Below are positions 8,876 through 17,648 of a stretch of 64,000 nt of DNA, piece after piece (the first letter of the stretch is position 1; every line of letters starts with the position of its first letter). The stretch comes from Nonomuraea angiospora (GTDB lineage: Bacteria > Actinomycetota > Actinomycetes > Streptosporangiales > Streptosporangiaceae): assembly GCF_014873145.1 (NCBI RefSeq), contig NZ_JADBEK010000001.1, positions 6,882,001-6,946,000 on the forward strand, read 5' to 3'. Below the pieces are notes generated by a model. That model made no database searches and was not told the DNA's origin. It was given only the letters and a program-made list of their open reading frames with translations. The position numbers were made by a program, and so were the translations under genes.

Positions 8876-10390
8876 GTGGAGGGAGGCTGGGGCCGGGCAC
8901 GCGACATCTCGCGGCGGGTGGCACGCGGGGCCGCCGACGCGGGACGTGCGACCGTGCGCGCGGGCAGGGCCACGGCCGGCGGCACGGCCAGGGCGAGCAA
9001 GGCCACGGCAAAAGGTGCGCGAAAAGTCGGCAAAGCCACGCGCCGCCTCACGTACGCCAACGGCGCCGGCCGCACCGGGCTCGGCCGCCTGATCGAGCTG
9101 TCGGCGGGCAACAGCGCGAGCGACGCGCTGGTCACGGTGGCGCTGGCGAGCACGGTGTTCTTCGGCGTGCCGGTGGGCGAGGCCCGCGGCTCGGTGGCCC
9201 TCTACCTGGTCATCACGATGCTGCCGTTCGGGCTGCTCGCGCCGTTCGTGGGGCCGATCCTCGACCGGTTCAGGTCGGGGCGGCGCTACGTGATGGCGGG
9301 CACGCTGTTCGGGCGGGGGCTGCTCTGCTTCGCGATGGCGGCCGCGGTGGGCCCCGGCGACCTGCCCACGCTGTTCATCGGGGCGCTGGGCGTGCTGGTG
9401 CTGTCGAAGGCGTACAACGTGTCGCGGGCCGCGATCATGCCGAGCGTGCTGCCCGCGGACATCACGCTGGTGTCGGCGAACGCGCGGGTGGCGCTGTTCA
9501 CGTTAGTCGCCGCGGGGGTCGCGGTGCCGGTCGGCGCCGGGCTGACCGCCTGGCTGGGCAGCGCGCTGGTGCTGCGGGTCGCGATGGTGGCCTTCCTGCT
9601 GCTGGGAGTCGTCGCCGTACGCCTGCCGCGCCACGTCGACTCGCCCGACCTGGAGGAGGAGGGGGCCCCGCCCCGCTGGCGCACCCTGCTCAAGGTGGGC
9701 CCCGCGGTGGCCGAGGCCGTCTGGGCCAACGTGGCGCTGCGCGTCTTCTCCGGGTTCCTGCTGTTCTTCCTGCTGTTCCTGGTGCAGGACAAGGCGGTGC
9801 CCTGGCTGGGGGCCGGGCCGTCGCAGGACCCGTTCTTCGACATCCCCAAGACGATCGCGCTGCTGGCGGCCGCGGCCGGGCTGGGAGGCCTGGCCGGCGC
9901 CGCCGTGGCCAACTGGACGCGTAATCACTCGCCCCAGCTGATCGTGCTGGTCACGCTGGGCGTGACCGTCGTGACCAGCATCGCCACCGCGATCTTCTTC
10001 GGCCTGTGGACCGCGCTGGCCATCTCGCTGGTCACGGCCTTCGCGCAGGAGCTGGGCAAGCTCGCGCTCGACGCGATCGTGCAGCGGGAGATCGGCGAGG
10101 AGGTGCGCTCGTCCACGTTCGGCGTGGTCGAGGCCATGCTCCAGCTCGCCTGGGTGTTCGGCGGCCTGGTCGGGCTGGTGCTGTCGCTGTCGGAGAGCAG
10201 CGTGGCCGGGCTGGTCACGCTGGCCGTCGCGCTGACGGCCACGCTCGGCTGGCTGCTGATCGCCAGGCGGCGGCGCGTACGCGCGACCGACGACAAGCTG
10301 CGCAGGCAGCGGGCCGAGGCGGGCGGTCACGACCTCCAGCTGACCGACACGCTCGACCCGACCAAGCCGCTCACCAACCCGAACAGCTGA
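8876..10390 (+). CDS. MFS family membrane protein with basic N-terminal tail
   Basis: A 504-residue protein from the GTG at 8876 (VEGGWGRARDISRRVARG). The first ~55 residues are an Ala/Gly/Arg/Lys-rich tail with repeating patterns (GRATVRAGRATAGGTARASK), followed by about 11-12 transmembrane helices with MFS features such as GPILDRFRSGRRYVMAG. The TAAGAC motif at 8862-8867 lies 8 bases before the GTG, suggesting leaderless translation. An upstream ATG at 8801 is the alternative. The gene is divergent from DUF3027 and convergent with the cold-shock-domain gene. The substrate is unknown and it may not be a drug exporter. Confidence 0.82.
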   Translation: MEGGWGRARDISRRVARGAADAGRATVRAGRATAGGTARASKATAKGARKVGKATRRLTYANGAGRTGLGRLIELSAGNSASDALVTVALASTVFFGVPVGEARGSVALYLVITMLPFGLLAPFVGPILDRFRSGRRYVMAGTLFGRGLLCFAMAAAVGPGDLPTLFIGALGVLVLSKAYNVSRAAIMPSVLPADITLVSANARVALFTLVAAGVAVPVGAGLTAWLGSALVLRVAMVAFLLLGVVAVRLPRHVDSPDLEEEGAPPRWRTLLKVGPAVAEAVWANVALRVFSGFLLFFLLFLVQDKAVPWLGAGPSQDPFFDIPKTIALLAAAAGLGGLAGAAVANWTRNHSPQLIVLVTLGVTVVTSIATAIFFGLWTALAISLVTAFAQELGKLALDAIVQREIGEEVRSSTFGVVEAMLQLAWVFGGLVGLVLSLSESSVAGLVTLAVALTATLGWLLIARRRRVRATDDKLRRQRAEAGGHDLQLTDTLDPTKPLTNPNS

Positions 10391-10402
10391 ACGCCGGAGG
10401 TC

Positions 10403-10798
10403 TCAGGCGTCGAGATCGTCGGCGACGGCCCTGAGCACCTGCGCGATCTTCTTGGCGTGGGCCGCCTCCGGGTGCTTGCCCCGCTGGTAGGAGGTCGAGA
10501 CGTCGTCGAGCAGCTTGATCAGGTCCTCGACGATGACGACCATCTCGTCCGGCTTCTTCCGCTTGGCCTTGGGCTTGGGCTTGGCCAGCGTCGGCGGCTG
10601 CTCGAGGATCCGCACCGAGAGCGCCTGCTGGCCGCGGCGCCCCTCGGCCACGCCGAACTCGACCTTCTGGCCGGGCTTGAGCGGGGCCGCACCTGTGGGC
10701 AGCGCGGATGAATGCACGAAGACCTCACCGCCGTCGTCGCGGGTGAGGAAGCCGAACCCCTTGTCGGCGTCATACCACTTGACCTTGCCACTCGGCAC
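10403..10798 (-). CDS. Cold-shock-domain protein with C-terminal extension
   Basis: A 131-residue protein. Residues 1-65 are a cold shock domain (GKVKWYDADKGFGFL with RNP1-like GFGFL, and VFVHSS as RNP2), which binds single-stranded RNA or DNA. A basic linker (LAKPKPKAKRKK) leads to a ~60-residue helical tail (IVEDLIKLLDDVSTSYQRG, AHAKKIAQVLRAVADDLDA) absent from CspA-type proteins but known in an actinobacterial subfamily. It is distinct from the 66-residue cold shock protein at 27996. It lies downstream of the HAD gene on the same strand and is convergent with the MFS gene, 12 bases away. Confidence 0.9.
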   Translation of the reverse strand: MPSGKVKWYDADKGFGFLTRDDGGEVFVHSSALPTGAAPLKPGQKVEFGVAEGRRGQQALSVRILEQPPTLAKPKPKAKRKKPDEMVVIVEDLIKLLDDVSTSYQRGKHPEAAHAKKIAQVLRAVADDLDA

Positions 10799-10887
10799 AG
10801 GAGGACCTCGTTCAAACAGTCGAAAAGATGGATGGAAGTAGGTTATGCCCCGGAGCGCGCCAGGGCGACCGGGTAAATCCCGGGCAA

Positions 10888-11508
10888 TTACCGGAGTTCA
10901 TCATGCTTGCGCCAACCTGCGAACCAGGTGGCGAATTCGGTCAGGTTGGCCAGCGCCACATCCGCTCCGTGTTCACGCAGCTCTCCTGCCGTGTAAGGGC
11001 CGGTCGCGACCGCCACGCTGACGGCGCCGCCCGCGCGCGCCGCCTCGATGTCCGCGACATGGTCACCAACATAAGCCGCCGCGCCGAACCGCGCGAGTGC
11101 CGATCCCTTCGCGGCACCGAAAACGGAACCGACCACTTCGTCCACCGCGAGGCCGAGCACCTTGACCGTGCCGATGGCGTCACGCAGGTTCTTGCCGGTC
11201 ACCACGATCACCCGGCCGCCGCCTGCGCGTACGGCCTCGATGGCCTCGTACGCGCCCGCCATGGCCGTGTGCACCGGCACCCCTATTTGCGGATATATCT
11301 CCCTATAAAGGTCGGCGGCCGCGGCGACCTCCTCGGCGGGCAGCCAGTTGGCCAGCTCCACCTCCAGCGGCGGCCCCAGCCGGGTCACCACCGCCGCCGA
11401 GTCAATGGCCACCCCCAAACGCACGGACAGCTCGTCGTAAACGGCCGCGATGCCCACTCGCGTGTCCGCCAATGTCATGTCAAGGTCGAATCCCACGGAA
11501 GTCGTCAC
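10888..11508 (-). CDS. HAD-family phosphatase
   Basis: A 206-residue haloacid-dehalogenase hydrolase. Motif I is GFDLDMTLADT with Asp8 and Asp10, motif II is IVVTGKN, and motif IV is AYVGDHVADIEAARAGG. A helical cap lies between them (LGPPLEVELANWLP). The architecture resembles phosphoglycolate phosphatases and related housecleaning enzymes, but the substrate cannot be assigned. The start at 11508 is divergent from the small membrane protein at 11610. The cold-shock-domain gene follows on the same strand. Confidence 0.87.
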   Translation of the reverse strand: MTTSVGFDLDMTLADTRVGIAAVYDELSVRLGVAIDSAAVVTRLGPPLEVELANWLPAEEVAAAADLYREIYPQIGVPVHTAMAGAYEAIEAVRAGGGRVIVVTGKNLRDAIGTVKVLGLAVDEVVGSVFGAAKGSALARFGAAAYVGDHVADIEAARAGGAVSVAVATGPYTAGELREHGADVALANLTEFATWFAGWRKHDELR

Positions 11509-11609
11509 ATGTGCAGGATGCCAAACGCCGTCCTACGCCTCGTAACGGCCTCTTGTTGTGGGAGCGTGGGAATGGGAAGAAAGGAATTACTTATCGGAGA
11601 GGAGCGGCC

Positions 11610-12005
11610 GTGACCAACGCCCCCCAACCGCCGCACGCCGGAGACCGGCTCGTCGCCTCCTCCGCCCCGCCGCGCCCGCACAGACCCGCCCGGCCCGGCG
11701 GCCCGCCCGTGACGGTCTGGAGCCGGGCCGTGTCGGCCCTGGCCTATCTGGTCAGGCTCGCCTCGCGGCTGGCGGCGCTGGTCGTGATCCTGTACGCGGT
11801 CTTCACGGTGTTCAAGGCCAACCCCGCCAACGTCTGGTACCAGTTCGTCGAGTCGTTCGCCGCCTGGCTGTCCCTTGGCCTGGCCAACCTGTTCCAGCTC
11901 GCCGACCCGCGCTGGACCGCGCTGGTCAACTACGCCCTGGCCGCGATCGTCTGGCTGATCGCCGGCTCGGCGCTGGCGGGCCTGATCCGGCGCGCCGCTC
12001 CGTAG
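11610..12005 (+). CDS. Small membrane protein of unknown function
   Basis: A 131-residue protein starting at the GTG at 11610 (VTNAPQPPHAG), with a strong ribosome binding site GGAGAGGAG 6 bases upstream. The first ~45 residues are Pro/Arg-rich and probably cytosolic. Two hydrophobic segments follow (SALAYLVRLASRLAALVVILYAVF in two parts, then ALAAIVWLIAGSALAGLI), with an amphipathic stretch VWYQFVESFAAWLSLGL between. No family is recognised. The TetR gene follows 56 bases later on the same strand. Confidence 0.75.
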   Translation: MTNAPQPPHAGDRLVASSAPPRPHRPARPGGPPVTVWSRAVSALAYLVRLASRLAALVVILYAVFTVFKANPANVWYQFVESFAAWLSLGLANLFQLADPRWTALVNYALAAIVWLIAGSALAGLIRRAAP

Positions 12006-12061
12006 GTGCGGCCCCCGCTACGTACTGCGACTACTCTCAAGGCGGAGGTAACAGGATAGAT

Positions 12062-12679
12062 ATGACCAGATCGACCCGTGCGCGGATCATCGATGAGGCC
12101 CTGCGGCTGTTCGCGGAGCGGGGCTACTCCGCCACCTCCGTGGCGGAGATCGAGGCCGCGTCAGGGCTCTCGCCCGGCGCCGGCGGGCTCTACCGGCACT
12201 TCAAGTCCAAGTACGAAGTGCTCGCCGCGGCGATCAACGAGCACGCCACCCGCACCAGGAGCCAGGTGGCGGAGAGCCTGGCCGAGCTGAGCAGCATGGA
12301 GGCGTCGGCGGCGCTGGAGGATCGCCTGTCCCACCTGTGCCGCGCCGGGCTGGCCAAGGTCCGCGAGGAGTCCGAGCTGACGCGGGTGTTCTTCCGCGAC
12401 CTGAGCCAGTTCCCCGAGCTGGTCGCCGTGGTCAGGGAAGGGCTGCTGCAGCCCATGTTCGACGCGATCGTCACGTGGTTCAGGGCACAGCCCGAGTACA
12501 CGGACGTCGAGGTCGACTGGGCCGGCATCTCCGTGGTGCTGGGCGGCTCCGTGGTGCACTACCGGCTGTTCCAGGAGACGGTGGGCGAGCTGCCGGGCTA
12601 CGCGGACAAGGACGAGTTCGTCGCCGCGTGGGTGCGCCTGGCGGTCGGCCTGCTGCCCAGCCCCGCGCCGGTCAGCTGA
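12062..12679 (+). CDS. TetR family transcriptional regulator
   Basis: A 205-residue protein. Residues 1-50 form the TetR helix-turn-helix (IIDEALRLFAERGYSATSV, then GLYRHFKSKYEVLAAAI). The ligand-binding part is all-helical. The ATG at 12062 is preceded by GGAGG about 10 bases upstream. Its last 8 bases overlap the end of the convergent membrane-protein gene at 12672. The target and ligand are unknown. The upstream membrane protein is on the same strand and is the simplest co-transcribed partner. Confidence 0.9.
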   Translation: MTRSTRARIIDEALRLFAERGYSATSVAEIEAASGLSPGAGGLYRHFKSKYEVLAAAINEHATRTRSQVAESLAELSSMEASAALEDRLSHLCRAGLAKVREESELTRVFFRDLSQFPELVAVVREGLLQPMFDAIVTWFRAQPEYTDVEVDWAGISVVLGGSVVHYRLFQETVGELPGYADKDEFVAAWVRLAVGLLPSPAPVS

Positions 12680-13583
12680 CGTCGAGCAGCCGGTAGGCCA
12701 GCCAGATCACGCCCAGCCCCGTCCCGATCATGAACATGGTGCCGCTGACGCTGTAGAACTGCGCGAAGAACGCCTGTAACCCCGGCTCGCTCCCCACCCG
12801 CAGACCCCCGACGAGCACGCCGCCCGCCGAGTAGCCGAGCAGCGGCGCCCCGATCCCGAGCAGTTTGTCGCGCAGGCTCCAGCTCTCGCTGAACAGCACG
12901 AGCACCGCCCCGGCCGCCCACACCAGCACGGGGATCTCGAAGATCGCCAGCGGCGGCAGGTCGAACGGCAGCAGCAGCGCGGCCACCACGAGGACGACCA
13001 TCGCGGCGGCGTCGCGCGGGTGCTCCTTGACCAGGGTCCTGGCGTCCCTGCCGCCGGTCGCCATGGGGTTCGCGCTGGACATGGCCATCCTGCGCAGCCC
13101 GGCGAACGGCAGGCCCCGGCCCGTGCCGAGGCTCTCCGTGGCGATCCTCCGGTACGTCCGCACGCCCGGGGGCGCGTCGGCGTCGTCCACGATCGTGGGG
13201 AAGCGCCGCGTGGAGCCCTCGTCCCCGAACGGCCGCGTCACGCTTTGGGCCGTCTCGGCCCCGCTTTGGGCCCCGGACGGCTGCGCCGGCGGACCCGCCT
13301 CGGCGGCGCGCGCGGCGGGGACACCCGCCTCGGCTCGCATGGTGGGGACGCCCGCCTCGGCGAGCCGGCGCGCCTCGCGCTCCACCAGCGCCGCCGGGTC
13401 GCCGAACCTGGCCAGCACCTTCGACACCTCGCGCGCGTTCTGGCTGCCGCGCCGCTCCACCTCGATCCTGGCGCGCAGCCGCTTGGCGAAGTCGAGGCGC
13501 TGGTCGGCCCTGAGCACGCCGTGGGCGGCGTCGGCCGCCTTGGAGACGTAGTTCAGGACGAGCTGGTCCGCGCGCTCTATCAC
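12672..13583 (-). CDS. Membrane protein with HAAS-like N-terminal domain
   Basis: A 303-residue protein from the GTG at 13583 (VIERADQLVLNYVSKAAD); an ATG at 13616 is the alternative. Residues 1-70 (DFAKRLRARIEVERRG, VLARFGDPAALVEREARRL) resemble the helical HAAS/permease-prefix domain found on membrane signalling proteins. A low-complexity linker with near-repeats (EAGVPTMRA, EAGVPAARA) and a polar stretch follow. The C-terminal ~110 residues hold four hydrophobic helices (AAMVVLVVAALLLPF, EIPVLVWAAGAVLVLF). It is divergent from the helicase-associated gene, with start codons under 40 bases apart. The HAAS assignment is by eye and moderate. Confidence 0.6.
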   Translation of the reverse strand: MIERADQLVLNYVSKAADAAHGVLRADQRLDFAKRLRARIEVERRGSQNAREVSKVLARFGDPAALVEREARRLAEAGVPTMRAEAGVPAARAAEAGPPAQPSGAQSGAETAQSVTRPFGDEGSTRRFPTIVDDADAPPGVRTYRRIATESLGTGRGLPFAGLRRMAMSSANPMATGGRDARTLVKEHPRDAAAMVVLVVAALLLPFDLPPLAIFEIPVLVWAAGAVLVLFSESWSLRDKLLGIGAPLLGYSAGGVLVGGLRVGSEPGLQAFFAQFYSVSGTMFMIGTGLGVIWLAYRLLDVS

Positions 13584-13619
13584 GTCAAGCAATGCTGCCC
13601 CAATCAGGTGGGACATACC

Positions 13620-16064
13620 ATGGCAACGATGGAGTTCACGGAGTGGATCAGGGGGCGCACCGACGAACAGCTGCGGGCGCTCGTCTCCGCGCGGCCCGAG
13701 CTGATCACTCCGGTGCCCGCGCATCTGGAAGGCCTGGCGTCGCGGGCGGGCAGCCCGTCGGCGATCGCCAGGGTGCTCGACCGGCTCGACCGTTTCACGC
13801 TGGCCGTGGTCGAGACGCTGGCCGTGCGGGACGGGCCGATGCCCAAGGAGCGGCTGCGCGAGCTCGTGGCCGCGGCCCTGGCGGACGATGAGTCGGAGAG
13901 CGGGGCGCGCGCCGCCAAGAACGGGGCGCGCGCCACGGAGAGCGGGACGCGCGCCGCCAAGAACGGGGCGCGCGGCACGGGGAGTGGGGCGGGCGACGCC
14001 GAGCCTGCGCTGTCGGCCGCGCTGGACCGGCTGTTCGAGCTGGCGCTGGTCTTCGGGCCCGACGACGCGCTCGATCTGGGGCCCGGCGTGCGCAAGGTGC
14101 TGGAGGACCCGGCCGGGCTCGGGCCGAGGGCGGTCGACGCGTTCCGGCATCACGCGCCCGAGCAGCTAGACGAGATGGCCGACGAGGTCGCGCCGGGCAC
14201 CGAGGGCTCGGGCAAGGAACGGCTGGCGGCCGTGCTGGCGCAGCCCGCGGCCTTGATCGAGTCCGTCTCGCCCGAGGCCAGGGGCGCGCTCGACCAGCTC
14301 GCCTGGGGGCCGCCGACCGGGCGCGTGCCCAACGCCAGGCGTGAGGTGAGCGTGGCCTCCGCCCGTTCGCCCATCGAGGAGCTGCTGGCCAGAGGGCTGC
14401 TGGCGGCCACCGGCGAGGAGAGCGTGACCCTGCCCCGCGAGGTGGGCCTCTACCTGCGGGGCGGCCGGGTGCACCGCGGCCTGCTGGCCCTCCCGCCGCC
14501 GCTCGAAGGGACGGCGCGCGACCGCAAGCTGGCCGACCGTACGGCGGCCGGGCAGGCGTTCGCGTTCGTCAGGTCGGTCGAGGAGCTGTGCGAGCGGTGG
14601 AGCGTCGAGCCGCCCGGCGTGCTGCGTACCGGCGGCCTGGGCGTGCGCGACCTGAAGCGCACGGCGAGCGAGCTGGACCTGCCCGAGTGGGTGGCGGCGC
14701 TGGTCGTCGAGGTGGCGCACGCGGCCGGGCTGATCGCGGCGGGCGGCGGCGTGGACGGCGAGTGGCTGCCGACCTCCGGCTACGACCTCTGGCGGGTCAG
14801 GGCGACCGCCGACCGGTGGGTCACCCTCGCGGCCACGTGGCTGCAGATGGACCGCGTGCCGGGGTTGGTCGGCGACCGGGATGAGCGTGACAGGCCGCTC
14901 AACGCCCTGCACACCGACCTGCGCCGCTCCTCCGCGCCCGGGGTCAGGGCGGCCACGCTGGGCGTGCTCGCCGCCGCGCCCGGCCTCGCGCCGGCGCGCG
15001 ACTCGGTGCTCGAACGGCTGGCGTGGGAGCAGCCGCGCCGCCGGGGGCCGCTGCGCGAGCAGCTCACCGAGTTCGCGCTGCGGGAGGCCGAGCAGGTCGG
15101 CGTGACGGGGCTGGGCGCGCTGTCGGCGCACGGGCGGGCGCTGCTCGAAGGCGGCGAGCCCGCCGAGGTGCTCGCGCCGCTGCTGCCCGAGCCCGTCGAC
15201 CACGTGCTGCTCCAGGCCGACCTCACCGCGGTCGCGCCGGGGCCGCTGACGAGCGAGCTCAACCGCTGGATGACGCTCACCGCCGACGTGGAGTCGAAGG
15301 GCGGGGCCACGGTCTACCGGTTCAGCGAGGGCTCGATCCGGCGGGCGCTCGACGCGGGGCACGGGGGCGAGGAGCTGGTGTCGATGCTGTCCCGCCACTC
15401 GGCCACGCCGGTGCCGCAGGCGCTGTCGTACCTGGTGACCGACGTGGCCAGGCGCCACGGGCGCATCCGGGTGGGCACCGCCAGCGCGTACATCCGGTGC
15501 GACGACCCGGCGCTGCTCGACCAGATCACCGCCGACCGGCGCTCCGCCGCGCTGCGGCTGCGCAGGCTGGCCCCCACCGTGATCGCCTCCCGCTCGTCCA
15601 GGGCGGCGCTGGTCGACTCGCTGCGTGCCATGGGGTACGCGCCCGTCGCCGAGTCGATCGACGGCGACGTGATCATCTCGCAGCTCGACAGCCGCCGTAC
15701 CGAGGGGCTGGCCCCGGCCCGCGCCGTGGCGTCGCCCAACGGGCTGGACCCGGAGGTGGCGGTGGCGGCCGTACGCGCGCTGCGGGCCGGTGACGCGGCG
15801 CACCTGGCGCGGCGCGAGCCCGTCGACGCCCCGGGCGGGCAGGTGCCGCGCGGGCCCGCGACGGCCACGATCTCGGCCCTGCAGGAGGCGATCAAGCAGG
15901 GGGTGCGCGTGTGGATCGGGTACCTCGACTCGCAGGGGAACGCGACCTCGCGCATCCTGGAGCCGGCTCGGATGGAGGGCGGCTACCTGACCGCCTACGA
16001 CGAGACCCGCGCCGCCGTCCACCGCTTCGCCCTCCACCGCATCACCGGCGTCGCCGGCCTCTGA
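13620..16064 (+). CDS. Helicase-associated (helicase C-terminal XPB/Ssl2-like domain) protein
   Basis: An 814-residue protein (MATMEFTEWIRGRTDEQLR) of an actinobacterial family that occurs near XPB-type helicases and is named for a helicase-associated C-terminal region. The N-terminal half is winged-helix-rich (FTEWIRGRTDEQLRALVSARPEL, then IARVLDRLDRFTLAVVETLAV). The C-terminal half has LLPEPVDHVLLQADLTAVAPG, SYLVTDVARRHGRIRVG and IKQGVRVWIGYLDSQG, the last resembling WYL-like folds. There is no Walker A motif, so it is not itself a motor. Residues 94-124 are a minisatellite-encoded insert. The XPB helicase lies 4 kb downstream on the same strand, and a joint role in DNA repair or transcription is inferred. 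Confidence 0.85.
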   Translation: MATMEFTEWIRGRTDEQLRALVSARPELITPVPAHLEGLASRAGSPSAIARVLDRLDRFTLAVVETLAVRDGPMPKERLRELVAAALADDESESGARAAKNGARATESGTRAAKNGARGTGSGAGDAEPALSAALDRLFELALVFGPDDALDLGPGVRKVLEDPAGLGPRAVDAFRHHAPEQLDEMADEVAPGTEGSGKERLAAVLAQPAALIESVSPEARGALDQLAWGPPTGRVPNARREVSVASARSPIEELLARGLLAATGEESVTLPREVGLYLRGGRVHRGLLALPPPLEGTARDRKLADRTAAGQAFAFVRSVEELCERWSVEPPGVLRTGGLGVRDLKRTASELDLPEWVAALVVEVAHAAGLIAAGGGVDGEWLPTSGYDLWRVRATADRWVTLAATWLQMDRVPGLVGDRDERDRPLNALHTDLRRSSAPGVRAATLGVLAAAPGLAPARDSVLERLAWEQPRRRGPLREQLTEFALREAEQVGVTGLGALSAHGRALLEGGEPAEVLAPLLPEPVDHVLLQADLTAVAPGPLTSELNRWMTLTADVESKGGATVYRFSEGSIRRALDAGHGGEELVSMLSRHSATPVPQALSYLVTDVARRHGRIRVGTASAYIRCDDPALLDQITADRRSAALRLRRLAPTVIASRSSRAALVDSLRAMGYAPVAESIDGDVIISQLDSRRTEGLAPARAVASPNGLDPEVAVAAVRALRAGDAAHLARREPVDAPGGQVPRGPATATISALQEAIKQGVRVWIGYLDSQGNATSRILEPARMEGGYLTAYDETRAAVHRFALHRITGVAGL
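13899..13991 (+). repeat. In-frame 42-bp minisatellite in helicase-associated gene
   Basis: Two full 42-base copies begin at 13899 and 13941 and a third starts at 13983. Each encodes SGARAAKNGARATE-like 14-residue units. The unit length keeps the frame. The repeats fall in a disordered linker between two structured regions. Confidence 0.85.
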
Positions 16065-16175
16065 CCCCGGCCTCCGCCGCGCCAAGGTCCCGGTGCGCGA
16101 GGTCCCAGGGCACTGACCTCGCGATGCGCAGATCCCGGTGCGGAGTGCCGGCGCGCGGAGTGCTGGCGTGCGGGG

Positions 16176-16205
16176 GCTCGCCGGGGTCCCGCGGCCCCGG
16201 CGAGC
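16176..16205. terminator. Bidirectional terminator between convergent genes
   Basis: GCTCGCCGGGG (16176-16186) pairs perfectly with CCCCGGCGAGC (16195-16205) around an 8-base loop. It lies between the helicase-associated gene (ends 16064) and the STAND-like gene (ends 16221). Confidence 0.75.
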
Positions 16206-16220
16206 GTCATCGGGTGGGGG

Positions 16221-17648
16221 TCAGGCGTCCGTGGCGAGGGGCGCGGGCAGCGCCGTGAGCATCCGGGCGCCGGCGTCGTGGCGCTGGCCCGCGTGCTCGG
16301 CCAGCAGTGCCAACGCCCGTCCCGCCACCCCCGCCGAGGGCCCGCCGCCGGATTCCAGCCACCGCAACAGCCGCGCCGCGTCGGCCGGATACCGTACGGA
16401 CAGCCCGCCGCCCAGCGCCACGGCCGCCGCCGCGCCGCGCGGGTCCAGGGGATCGGCCGTCCAGGCCAGCGCGATCCTGAGCGCCTCGGTGGCGAGCGTG
16501 TCGTCGGCGCACATGTACGACAGCGCGTCCCCCGCCGCCAGCCGCTCCGCGTTCCCGCCCCGCGCCCACACGTCCAGGAACTCCAGCTGCGCGTCCTTCG
16601 GCGAGTACGCCGCCAGCAACGCCACCCCCTCGGCGGCCCGCGTCCGGACCTCGGCCCCCTCCCAGGCCAGCGACCGCACCCATTCGCGCAGCGGCTGCCA
16701 GAGCCAGAACCCGTACCGTCCGGCCAGCTCCGCGAGCACCTGCCCGCGGTGCCGCGGCACCCGGAAAGCGACGCGGCCCTCCTCACGGACGACCAGCGGA
16801 TGGGACACGCGGGGCACGCGCCGCTCCTGCGCCTGGCAGATCCGCTCAAGCCTGGCGAACTGCCGCTCGAACACCGGCCCGCCCACCCCGTGCAGGAACG
16901 CGAGCGCGGCCACCTCCCGCACCTCGTGCAGCAGCGGCTTGGTGTCGAACCAGGCCGCCACGTCCTCCCCCGAGGGCTCCTCGTCCCCCACCAGCCGTCC
17001 GGCCAGGCGCACGACCTCGGCCGGCGTCGGCAGGGTCAGCGCCAGGTCCCTGGCCCGGGTGAGCTCCTCGGGGCTGTGGCCCGCGCGCACGCCGTACGCC
17101 CTGAGGCACAGGTCGAACAGCTCCCCCGGCTCCGGCGCGCTCCACGGCTGCTCCACCTCGGCCGCCTGGGAGGGGGCGCCGTTCCTGGTGATGACCAGGT
17201 ACGAGCCCAGCTCGGCCAGCTTGCGCGCCAGGTTGAGCAGCTCGATCCTGTCGGTGCTCTCGGCGATCCAGTCGTGCAGCAGGTACGCCCGCCCCGGCTC
17301 GTAATCGGTCCCGGACAGCAGGTCGGCGGCGCCGCCGGCGGGCGACAGCACGGTGATCGTGCTCTCGGCCAGGGACATCCGGGAGAGCAGGGCGATGGCT
17401 CCCAGCCGCTTGCCCGTCTCCTCCTCGCCCACGAGGACGAGCAGGTGGCGGACGGTGAGCCGGCGCACGGCCTCGGCGAAGCAGCCGGGCTCCAGGTAGG
17501 AGCGCAGGAGCGCGTCGGCGTCCCGTCTCTTCAGGTCCCTGGTGACCGGCCCGGCGAACGGCCGCAGGTGCTCGTACACCGTTAAGAAGCTCTGGCCGAG
17601 CGTTATGTCATCGAGGTCGATCTCGCCTGATTCAGGCGTTTCGGTCAC
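16221..17648 (-). CDS. Degenerate STAND/AAA-like ATPase with helical-repeat C-terminus
   Basis: A 475-residue soluble protein not assigned to a named family. Residues ~65-160 look like a P-loop NTPase: HLLVLVGEEETGKRLGAIALL has a Walker A of form GxxxxGKR, GRAYLLHDWIAES resembles Walker B, and LGSYLVITRNG resembles sensor 1 of STAND NTPases. The C-terminal ~200 residues are alpha-helical and HEAT-like (VRTRAAEGVALLAAY, NAERLAAGDALSYMCAD, AALRIALAW-type helices). The first ~45 residues are acidic and could be an effector or docking region. It is a single gene, convergent with the helicase-associated protein and divergent from the acyl-CoA synthetase across an AT-richer spacer. Function is unknown; a signal-responsive switch is inference from the fold. 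Confidence 0.6.
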   Translation of the reverse strand: MTETPESGEIDLDDITLGQSFLTVYEHLRPFAGPVTRDLKRRDADALLRSYLEPGCFAEAVRRLTVRHLLVLVGEEETGKRLGAIALLSRMSLAESTITVLSPAGGAADLLSGTDYEPGRAYLLHDWIAESTDRIELLNLARKLAELGSYLVITRNGAPSQAAEVEQPWSAPEPGELFDLCLRAYGVRAGHSPEELTRARDLALTLPTPAEVVRLAGRLVGDEEPSGEDVAAWFDTKPLLHEVREVAALAFLHGVGGPVFERQFARLERICQAQERRVPRVSHPLVVREEGRVAFRVPRHRGQVLAELAGRYGFWLWQPLREWVRSLAWEGAEVRTRAAEGVALLAAYSPKDAQLEFLDVWARGGNAERLAAGDALSYMCADDTLATEALRIALAWTADPLDPRGAAAAVALGGGLSVRYPADAARLLRWLESGGGPSAGVAGRALALLAEHAGQRHDAGARMLTALPAPLATDA

